Shown piece after piece: positions 6,862 through 12,762 of a stretch of 12,762 nt of DNA. Location of the stretch: assembly GCA_964554015.1 (NCBI GenBank), contig CAZKMO010000105.1, positions 1 to 12,762 of the forward strand. Reading direction: 5' to 3'. A program made the position numbers and the translations under genes. Below the pieces are notes generated by a model that saw only the letters and a program-made list of their open reading frames with translations, searched no databases and was not told where the DNA came from. This stretch comes from CAYUAG01 sp964554015. GTDB taxonomy: Bacteria > Zhuqueibacterota > QNDG01 > CAYUAG01. Each line of letters begins with the position of its first letter. Within the stretch, counting starts at the first letter, position 1.

Positions 6862-8025
6862 ATGTGCAGAATAAATAAAAATTATTTCATATATTTTTTT
6901 CTACTGGTTGTTTGTTTTCTCATCCAATGTAGTTTCTTCCCAGGAGGGAAGGCATTACCAAATAATCAGATAACTATTGATTATTCCATGCCTTTAAAAG
7001 TACAGGAATGGTTGAAATTACTAGAACTAGATAATGACTATCTTGATGTTAAGGATTTTTTTTTAGATAAGGTGATTAACACTCCAGGGTGTAGGGCAGC
7101 TTTGCGCTATTTAAATAAATTTACCAGCATGGAGGGGAAGGATTTCTATAAATTAATTATCGAAGCTCTTTATGCCTCTTCGGAAAAGAAGATGTATAAT
7201 TTTGATGGTTATTTTACTGCTTATGGAAGAATGAAAAATATTTGGTTAAGTAAACTGGCGGAACCAGATATAATATTAGAAAACATTGATACTTTAAAAG
7301 GTTATAATTTAGCTGAAAAGAGTGTAATGAGACTAAAAGAATTTCTCCCCAAAGATGCAGTGATTAATTCCACATTTTATTTTTATGTCTATGGTGATAT
7401 TGAATCTCCTCTTATGGGTATGGAAAATGGTATTGATTTATTTAATCTACCTCGAGATGACAGGGATGATATTGAATATGAAAAGATTATAAATAAAATC
7501 ACACACTGGTCATTTTATGATTCTTTTGAAGAGTATGCAGCTGAGATAAATAAAAATATACATATGGAAGAGAAAATTTTTTTGGTAAAGATCCTGGCAA
7601 AATTAGGGATAGCCTCTTATTTTTTTACTAATATTGAAGAAAGTTTTTTAGACAACAGTAAATATTATATGTATGACTATCCCCAAGTTTGGGAAAGCCA
7701 GTACAACCGACTTCCAGAATTGTACATAGTAGCAGATAGGGATTTACAGAATTGCTTAAAAGGTGAAATAAAAGAAGATGAGTTAGAGAGTTATTGGCTC
7801 AAGGGCAAAGTTCCTCCCGCCTCTGTTTTAGGATATAATATGGTATCGATGATTAATGATTATCTGGGAAGAGAAAAAGTGATTGAAGTGGTCAAAGATT
7901 ACAGAAAATTAATTTTTTACTATGATCGTGCTTCCCAAACCGCTTATCAACAAGGAAAAAATGAGTATAGATTTGATAAAAGACTTGTATATGCTATAGG
8001 TTTCTATACAGGAAAGCAATTATAA
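6862..8025 (+). CDS. Putative lipoprotein, possibly a degenerate DUF5700-like peptidase homologue
   Basis: The start ATG has a good ribosome site (AAGGAG, 6848-6853). The 387-residue product begins with a hydrophobic export segment (8-22) and Cys23 in L-I-Q-C, a plausible but imperfect lipobox because Gln occupies the -1 place. I do not firmly recognise the rest. Its layout recalls DUF5700-type putative zinc peptidases: a YVYGDIES strand (175-182), a helix where HExxH would be expected, a later GIASYF (249-254), and the LGYNMVSMINDYLG segment (323-336) followed by a Y-D-R-A-S helix. At the expected metal site the sequence reads HWSFY (215-219), so the catalytic Glu and second His would be missing. 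If the homology is real it is a non-catalytic relative. It lies 14 bases ahead of uvrB, probably on one transcript, though no functional link is evident. Confidence 0.6.
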   Translation: MCRINKNYFIYFFLLVVCFLIQCSFFPGGKALPNNQITIDYSMPLKVQEWLKLLELDNDYLDVKDFFLDKVINTPGCRAALRYLNKFTSMEGKDFYKLIIEALYASSEKKMYNFDGYFTAYGRMKNIWLSKLAEPDIILENIDTLKGYNLAEKSVMRLKEFLPKDAVINSTFYFYVYGDIESPLMGMENGIDLFNLPRDDRDDIEYEKIINKITHWSFYDSFEEYAAEINKNIHMEEKIFLVKILAKLGIASYFFTNIEESFLDNSKYYMYDYPQVWESQYNRLPELYIVADRDLQNCLKGEIKEDELESYWLKGKVPPASVLGYNMVSMINDYLGREKVIEVVKDYRKLIFYYDRASQTAYQQGKNEYRFDKRLVYAIGFYTGKQL

Positions 8026-8039
8026 TACAATGAGTATAA

Positions 8040-10025
8040 ATGTTTACATTACATTCAAATTATAAACCCTGCGGAGATCAACCGGAGGCAATTAGGCAGC
8101 TTAGCCAAGGGGTATCAGCGGGCAGGAAATTTCAAACTTTACTGGGAGTAACCGGATCGGGAAAAACCTTTACTATGGCAAATGTGATTAAGGAAGTAAA
8201 AAAGCCCTGTCTGGTGATATCTCATAATAAAACACTTGCTGCCCAATTATACAGCGAGTTCCATTCCTTATTCCCGGAAAATAGAGTGGAATATTTTGTC
8301 AGTTATTATGATTATTATCAGCCGGAAGCGTATATTCCTACTACTGATACATATATTGAAAAGGATACTTCCATTAATGAAGAGATTAATAAATTGCGGT
8401 TACGAGCTACAAGTTCTCTTTTGGAAACCAGAGATGTAATCATTGTGGCTTCGGTTTCCTGCATTTATGGCTTAGGATCTCCTCAGGATTTTCGTGATCT
8501 GTTACTTTTTTTGGAAAAAGATAAACCCTATAAACGCCGGGATATTCTGGAACGATTGGTGACTATACATTACGCCAGGAATGATTTCGATTTTAAACGG
8601 GGTACTTTCCGGGTCAGGGGTGATGTTATAGATATATTTCCGGCTTATGATGAGCATCCTTTAAGAGTTGAGATGTGGGGAGATACCATTGAATCCATTA
8701 CGGTTATTGAGCAGGTAAGCGGGAAAATTAAGGAAAAGAAAGAGAAAGTAGCTGTTTATCCTGCTATACATTTTGTTACTACAGAAGCTAAGCTGCAGAC
8801 TGCAATTGATAGTGTTGAAAAAGAATTAGAGGAACGTCTTGCTTATTTCAGATCACAGGGGAAATTACTGGAAGCACAGCGTCTTGAATCCAGAACCAAG
8901 TATGATATTGAAATGATGCAGGAGATTGGCTATTGTTCAGGAATAGAAAATTATTCTCGTCATTTGGCAGCCCGGCAGCCCGGCAGCAGACCTTTTTGCT
9001 TGATTGATTATTTTCCCCAAGATTTTTTGGTAATCATTGATGAGTCTCATGTGACTATTCCCCAAATTAGAGGTATGTTTAATGGTGACCGTGCCCGTAA
9101 AGAAGTTCTGGTGGAACATGGCTTTCGGCTTCCTTCCGCACTTGATAATCGCCCCCTGAAATTCGATGAATTCGAATCCCTGATCAAACAGGTAATTTTT
9201 GTATCTGCCACACCTGCTGAATACGAATATGAAAAAACCGGGGGTGAAGTGGTTGAACAAATTATCAGGCCAACCGGATTAATGGATCCGAAAATTATCA
9301 TACGGCCTACAGCCGGGCAGATAGATGATCTGATAGGAGAAATTCGTGACAGGGTAAAGAAAAAAGAACGAGTACTGGTAACAACCTTGACCAAAAGAAT
9401 GGCCGAGGATCTGGCTGATTATTTAAGTGAACTCAATATTAGGGTGCGATATCTTCACTCAGAAATTGAAACCTTAGAAAGAGTAAAAATAATCCGGGGA
9501 TTACGATTAGCTGAGTTTGATGTTTTGGTTGGTATAAATTTATTACGGGAAGGATTGGACCTCCCGGAAGTATCTTTGGTGGCAATTTTAGATGCTGATA
9601 AAGAAGGATTCCTGCGGTCCGAACACTCCTTAATGCAGATAGCAGGCAGAGCAGCTCGTAATGTTGATGGAACCGTATTGTTATATGCAGATAGGGAAAC
9701 AAAATCCATACATTCTATTAGGGCTGAAACAACCAGGAGACGTAAAATCCAAGATGATTTTAATATAAAACATGATATAACACCAGAAACCATATATAAA
9801 ACTCCAGAGGAGATTTTATCTTCAACTTCAATTGCGGAAGCTGGCAAAGCCAGAACTGTTTCAGAAAAAAATATCGAATCATTAACCTTGGTGGAGAAAG
9901 AAGAGCTTATTGCCGCCCTGGAGACAAAAATGAAGTCCGCAGCCAGAAAATTAGAGTTCGAACAAGCTGCAGAGTTAAGAGATGAGATAGAGATGTTGAG
10001 TAAGAATTTATGGAAAGAGAAGTAA
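8040..10025 (+). CDS. uvrB: Excinuclease ABC subunit UvrB
   Basis: UvrB is the damage-verifying helicase-like subunit of bacterial nucleotide excision repair. It takes over DNA from UvrA, opens it with a beta-hairpin and recruits UvrC for incision. The 661-residue product is full length for the family. It shows Walker A GVTGSGKT (36-43), the beta-hairpin region rich in Tyr (YYDYYQPEAYIP, 89-100), Walker B/DEAD-type DESH (334-337), helicase motif VI QIAGRAARN (533-541), and the C-terminal UVR/UvrC-binding helical hairpin (about 620-653). All key residues appear intact. The ribosome site before the ATG is weak. With only 14 bases separating it from the lipoprotein stop codon, it may rely on translation from upstream and on the shared GNAT-lipoprotein transcript. 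No SOS (LexA) box was recognised immediately upstream. Confidence 0.98.
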   Translation: MFTLHSNYKPCGDQPEAIRQLSQGVSAGRKFQTLLGVTGSGKTFTMANVIKEVKKPCLVISHNKTLAAQLYSEFHSLFPENRVEYFVSYYDYYQPEAYIPTTDTYIEKDTSINEEINKLRLRATSSLLETRDVIIVASVSCIYGLGSPQDFRDLLLFLEKDKPYKRRDILERLVTIHYARNDFDFKRGTFRVRGDVIDIFPAYDEHPLRVEMWGDTIESITVIEQVSGKIKEKKEKVAVYPAIHFVTTEAKLQTAIDSVEKELEERLAYFRSQGKLLEAQRLESRTKYDIEMMQEIGYCSGIENYSRHLAARQPGSRPFCLIDYFPQDFLVIIDESHVTIPQIRGMFNGDRARKEVLVEHGFRLPSALDNRPLKFDEFESLIKQVIFVSATPAEYEYEKTGGEVVEQIIRPTGLMDPKIIIRPTAGQIDDLIGEIRDRVKKKERVLVTTLTKRMAEDLADYLSELNIRVRYLHSEIETLERVKIIRGLRLAEFDVLVGINLLREGLDLPEVSLVAILDADKEGFLRSEHSLMQIAGRAARNVDGTVLLYADRETKSIHSIRAETTRRRKIQDDFNIKHDITPETIYKTPEEILSSTSIAEAGKARTVSEKNIESLTLVEKEELIAALETKMKSAARKLEFEQAAELRDEIEMLSKNLWKEK

Positions 10026-10060
10026 TTATAGATTATTATAACCTTTTTTTATCTTTTTTT
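10026..10060 (+). terminator. Weak candidate terminator after uvrB
   Basis: A 5-bp all-AT stem (TTATA 10026-10030, TATAA 10037-10041) sits directly after the uvrB stop and is followed by two seven-base T-runs (10044-10050 and 10054-10060). The T-tracts are convincing but the stem is short and weak, so termination here is uncertain and read-through into purD is possible. The remaining bases up to 10187 hold the purD leader; nothing resembling a purine riboswitch core is visible. Confidence 0.3.
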
Positions 10061-10187
10061 AAGTAAGGCAAAGATGCTGAAATTTTTCTAAATAACAGGT
10101 TTAATTCAGGATTTTCAAGTTTATAGATTTCAATATCGATTTTAGCCTGAAAAACTAGTAATAGATCATTGATTGTGAGGAGGAAAT

Positions 10188-11456
10188 ATGAATATACTGA
10201 TTATTGGCAGTGGTGGGAGAGAACATGCACTTGCCTGGAAAATCTCACAGAGTCCGAAAGTTGATCATCTTTATTGTGCCCCTGGTAACGGAGGAATTGC
10301 CAATATTTGTCATTGTGTAGATATTGAGGTAACGGATTTTAAAGCATTGGTAAATTTTGCTAAAAAGAAGAAAATTGATCTCACTGTGGTTGGACCTGAA
10401 AAACCGCTTGCCTTAGGAATTGTTGATTATTTTAATAAGAGGGATTTAATAATTTTTGGTCCAGATAAAAAGGGAGCTGAAATCGAAGCCAGTAAAAGTT
10501 TTGCCAAATATATCATGAAAAAGTATAATATTCCGACAGCTGAGTATTCAGAGTTTACTGATTATGAAGAGGCAGAAAAAGGAGTGCATTCTATAACACC
10601 ACCTTTTGTGATCAAAGCAGATGGTCTGGCAGCTGGCAAGGGAGTAATAATCTGTTTCAATAGAAATGATGCCTATAATGCTCTGGATATGATAATGAAA
10701 GATAAAAAATTCGGTGATGCCGGGAATAAAGTTATTATCGAAGAATATTTGGAAGGAGAAGAGGCTTCCGTCCTTGCCGTTACTGATGGGGATGATTTTA
10801 TTTTACTGCCCAATTCACAGGATCATAAAAATATTTTTGAAGGTGATACCGGTCCCAATACAGGTGGCATGGGCGCCTATGCTCCGGCACCTGTTTTAGA
10901 TAACAGAATGCTTACTATTGTACAAAAGAAGATTATTAGTCCTGTAATTGCGGGAATGCATAAGGAGGGAAGACCATATAAAGGAGTGTTGTATGTTGGA
11001 TTAATTATAACTTCCCGAGGTCCCAAAGTTCTTGAGTTTAACTGTCGCTTTGGTGACCCGGAAACACAGGCTGTAATTCCCTTAATTGATTCTGATATTG
11101 TCGATCTTTTTATGGCTTCGATTAATAATGATATAGGTAGATATACACTTGATATAATTGATAAAGCAGCGGTTTGTGTAGTGATGGCATCTGGAGGATA
11201 TCCCGGGGAATACGAGAAAGGAATGGTCATTAGGGGGATTGAGCAAATAGAAACTGAAAATGAGATTATTGTTTTTCATGCTGGTACCCAGAAAAAGGGA
11301 AAGAATATTGTTACTTCTGGAGGACGGGTATTAGGTGTAACTGCAGTTGATGATACTATTAAGAGGGCAATTGACAAAGCCTATCAGGCGGTGGGAGGCA
11401 TTACTTTTGATGGTGCTTATTATAGAAAGGATATTGGTTTCAAAGCCTTAAAATAA
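10188..11456 (+). CDS. purD: Phosphoribosylamine-glycine ligase (GAR synthetase) PurD
   Basis: PurD catalyses step two of de novo purine synthesis in the cytoplasm: 5-phosphoribosylamine + glycine + ATP giving glycinamide ribonucleotide. The ATG has a strong ribosome site (GAGGAGG, 10177-10183). The 422-residue product matches the normal family length. Visible landmarks are the N-terminal loop GSGGREHAL (7-15), VVGPEKPL (67-74), the ATP-grasp lysine region FVIKADGLAAGKGV (140-153), VIIEEYLEGEEAS (182-194), and the family signature around QDHKNIFEGDTGPNTGGMGAY (211-231). The metal-binding LEFNCRFGDPETQ (282-294) follows. No domain fusion to PurM or PurN is present. It appears to be a stand-alone gene: no other pur gene is adjacent, and a terminator-like hairpin follows it. 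Confidence 0.98.
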   Translation: MNILIIGSGGREHALAWKISQSPKVDHLYCAPGNGGIANICHCVDIEVTDFKALVNFAKKKKIDLTVVGPEKPLALGIVDYFNKRDLIIFGPDKKGAEIEASKSFAKYIMKKYNIPTAEYSEFTDYEEAEKGVHSITPPFVIKADGLAAGKGVIICFNRNDAYNALDMIMKDKKFGDAGNKVIIEEYLEGEEASVLAVTDGDDFILLPNSQDHKNIFEGDTGPNTGGMGAYAPAPVLDNRMLTIVQKKIISPVIAGMHKEGRPYKGVLYVGLIITSRGPKVLEFNCRFGDPETQAVIPLIDSDIVDLFMASINNDIGRYTLDIIDKAAVCVVMASGGYPGEYEKGMVIRGIEQIETENEIIVFHAGTQKKGKNIVTSGGRVLGVTAVDDTIKRAIDKAYQAVGGITFDGAYYRKDIGFKALK

Positions 11457-11497
11457 AAATTGATTTGTATTGATAGTGTAAGATGAGTTTTTTTTAC

Positions 11498-11640
11498 CAC
11501 GGATTTACACTGATTTACATGGATTTTAATGAAGTATAAAGGATATCAGAATCTATGATACTCTTTGCTTTTTATTATTTATAGTAAACAATTTAATATT
11601 AACATTATTTTATATCTGTGATAATCTGTGTCAATCAGGG
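11498..11640. repeat. Degenerate inverted-repeat element with 10-bp periodic arms
   Basis: The left arm is three successive 10-bp units, CACGGATTTA, CACTGATTTA and CATGGATTTT (11498-11527). The right arm (11611-11640) reads, on the opposite strand, as CCCTGATTGA, CACAGATTAT and CACAGATATA in the same order, so the arms are inverted copies (about 21 of 31 positions match when the preceding C is included). The middle of about 83 bases is unrelated AT-rich sequence. Together they make a 143-bp non-coding palindromic element between purD and the DUF1848 gene. It resembles dispersed CAC-GGATT-type intergenic repeats that I recall from varied bacterial genomes, but copy number cannot be tested in one window. 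No target-site duplication was identified. Confidence 0.6.
11538..11573 (+). terminator. Candidate intrinsic terminator for purD
   Basis: AAAG-GA-TATCA (11538-11548) pairs with TGATA-CT-CTTT (11556-11566) around a 7-base loop. Nine pairs are canonical, with one G:T wobble and one A:C mismatch. It is followed after GC by five T's. It lies about 80 bases past the purD stop, within the inner part of the inverted-repeat element. The stem is imperfect, so confidence is moderate. Confidence 0.45.
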
Positions 11641-11698
11641 GTTGATTAATTTTTTTATTAATTTTATTCAAGTTTATCAGAAATAAAAAAAATGCAAT

Positions 11699-12499
11699 AT
11701 GTCTAAAAGTGATTTACGGAAAGTTATTTCTATTAGCAGGCGAATTGAAATGGTAGGATTTTTTCCAGAAAAAATTATTGATTTATTAAATAATAAATGT
11801 CCACCTCATAAAGTGCACACCTTGGTCTTTTGGACGAAAAAGGCTGAAAATTTGCTTAAACATCCTGTTTTAAAAAATGTCATCAAAAAGTATGATCAGA
11901 TATTTATTCATTTTTCCATTACTGGTATGGGAGATTCAAGGTTGGAACCAGGTATTCCCTCCACAAAGTCATCCCTGAGTATATTATCGAATTTAGTTGA
12001 TTTGTGTGGTAATAGTGAAAGAATTCGGGTTCGATTTGATCCCATTGTCCATTTTAGATTTGACGACGGTACAGAATTTAGCAATCTGCAGTATTTTCCT
12101 CATGTGGCTGCAGAAGTTAAAAAAAGTGGAATAGAAAAATTGGTAATCAGCTGGATGACAAATTATCCTAAAGTAAAGAAAAGATTGGAGAAATGTGGTA
12201 TTACTTCTATATCGTTATCCCGGAGTCGATGGAAGGAAGAAGTTGCTTGGATTTATAATTTAGCCAAGAAATTGGACCTGAAAATTTCAGCCTGCTGTAT
12301 GCCCGGCTTACCTATTTCTCATTGTATTGATGGATTTTTATTAAATAAGCTTCATCCCCAAAATAATAAGACTTCCACGGAGAAGACCAGCGGGCAAAGA
12401 AAAAACTGCGGTTGTACCAAGAGCTGGGATATTGGGTGGTATAATAAATGTCCGGGAGGATGTCTCTATTGCTATGCCAACCCTGTGCCATATCTTTAA
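11699..12499 (+). CDS. DUF1848 family protein with C-terminal radical-SAM-like cysteine cluster
   Basis: The 266-residue product matches DUF1848, an uncharacterised bacterial family. The N-terminal part begins ISISRRIEMVGFFPE and continues as alternating strands and helices: VHTLVFWTKKAENLL (39-53), IFIHFSITGMG (68-78), RIRVRFDPIV (108-117), LVISWM (148-153) and LKISACCMPG (194-203), consistent with a TIM-barrel-like domain. The C-terminus carries the family's cysteine cluster: C237-x-C239, then WDIGWY (243-248), then C251-x3-C255-x2-C258-Y-A-N. This CX3CX2C spacing is that of radical-SAM enzymes, but it sits at the C-terminal rather than the N-terminal end. A [4Fe-4S] cluster is therefore likely; the reaction is unknown. 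The ATG is preceded by an A-rich leader without a clear Shine-Dalgarno, and upstream lies the inverted-repeat gap. Full length for the family. Confidence 0.88.
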   Translation: MSKSDLRKVISISRRIEMVGFFPEKIIDLLNNKCPPHKVHTLVFWTKKAENLLKHPVLKNVIKKYDQIFIHFSITGMGDSRLEPGIPSTKSSLSILSNLVDLCGNSERIRVRFDPIVHFRFDDGTEFSNLQYFPHVAAEVKKSGIEKLVISWMTNYPKVKKRLEKCGITSISLSRSRWKEEVAWIYNLAKKLDLKISACCMPGLPISHCIDGFLLNKLHPQNNKTSTEKTSGQRKNCGCTKSWDIGWYNKCPGGCLYCYANPVPYL

Positions 12500-12550
12500 T
12501 TTGGTTTTATTAAACTTTATGCATATTTTATTATTATATTAAAATTATTT

Positions 12551-12556
12551 GAGGAG
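12551..12556 (+). promoter_or_regulatory. Ribosome binding site deciding the CYTH gene start
   Basis: GAGGAG ends 6 bases before the GTG at 12563. An in-frame TTG at 12557 directly abuts the site and is too close to use, so GTG is chosen. Confidence 0.7.
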
Positions 12557-12562
12557 TTGAAA

Positions 12563-12762
12563 GTGAAGAACCTTGAAATTAAAGCACGTTTTAAGTGGTC
12601 TCATAAAGTTGATGATATATTGGAAGAGATTAATGCAAAATTTGAAACTGCTGAAATTCAGAACGATACCTATTTTAATGTTAATAATGGACGTATTAAA
12701 ATTCGTGAACGTCAGGGTAAAGATGCTCAGATGATTCAGTATTTCAGAGATGATAAAGCAGA
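12563..12762 (+). CDS. CYTH-domain protein (class IV adenylate cyclase-like), 3' partial
   Basis: A GTG start with GAGGAG 6 bases upstream opens a frame that runs without stop to the window edge; 66 residues are visible. They match the start of the CYTH (CyaB/thiamine triphosphatase) fold, a triphosphate-processing tunnel enzyme. The opening strand is LEIKARFKW (residues 4-12), with the charged E5-x-K7-x-R9 face of the ExExK-type signature. QNDTYFNV (33-40) follows, then GRIKIRER (43-50), and the next strand MIQYFRDD (57-64), which are the successive tunnel strands with alternating inward-facing charged residues. The DTYF plus GRLKLRE-type pairing is closest to the class IV adenylate cyclase-like subgroup. 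Whether this member makes cAMP or hydrolyses a triphosphate cannot be told, because the C-terminal half is missing. It follows the DUF1848 gene by 63 bases and may be co-transcribed. Confidence 0.82.
   Translation, partial: MKNLEIKARFKWSHKVDDILEEINAKFETAEIQNDTYFNVNNGRIKIRERQGKDAQMIQYFRDDKA

Noticed and set aside
8966..8989. Short tandem GGCAGCCC repeats within uvrB.
   Set aside because: They encode the normal Ala-Arg-Gln-Pro-Gly-Ser part of UvrB and keep the frame, so they are ordinary coding sequence.
10060..10187. Possible purine riboswitch or PurR-type operator in front of purD.
   Set aside because: No conserved riboswitch core or clear operator palindrome was found; only a distant TTCAGG/CCTGAA pair (10105 and 10146) with a 35-base loop.
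11498..11527. CRISPR-like array in the 10-bp repeats.
   Set aside because: Units are only 10 bp, contiguous with no spacers, and arranged as inverted arms.

Overview
This AT-rich window looks like chromosomal DNA from a Gram-negative bacterium of the FCB superphylum (Bacteroidetes relatives such as Cloacimonadota, Marinimicrobia or Calditrichota-type lineages). Three things point there: a TolC-type outer-membrane efflux channel, a large secreted protein ending in a type IX secretion (Por/FlgD-like) sorting domain, and an FG-GAP/VCBS-type propeller protein. The phylum is an inference and cannot be fixed from this window. No transposase, integrase, tRNA, rRNA or CRISPR array was seen.

Layout. 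(1) 1-1296, plus strand: the C-terminal bulk of a TolC-family outer-membrane protein, cut by the window edge. (2) 1297-1558: a convergent gap with a strong hairpin terminator. (3) 1559-6204, minus strand: a membrane-anchored seven-repeat propeller protein, and upstream of it a 987-residue exported protein that joins an arylsulfotransferase-like propeller, an alpha/beta-hydrolase domain and a T9SS C-terminal domain. A good sigma70-like promoter precedes the large gene. (4) 6385-10025, plus strand: a tight run of GNAT acetyltransferase, a putative lipoprotein of unknown function with a peptidase-like layout, and uvrB. (5) 10188-11456: purD. (6) 11457-11698: a non-coding gap holding a degenerate inverted-repeat element whose arms are each built from three 10-bp units, with a terminator-like hairpin inside. 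(7) 11699-12499: a DUF1848 protein with a radical-SAM-like cysteine cluster at its C-terminus. (8) 12563 to the end: the start of a CYTH-domain (class IV adenylate cyclase-like) gene, cut by the window edge.

The housekeeping genes (uvrB for nucleotide excision repair, purD for purine synthesis) are conventional and complete. The less ordinary material is the minus-strand pair of exported proteins, the lipoprotein whose expected metallopeptidase motif appears lost, and the 10-bp-periodic repeat element. I see no defence, phage or clearly new multi-gene system. The best candidate for new biology is the sulfotransferase-like/hydrolase/T9SS fusion with its propeller-protein neighbour.
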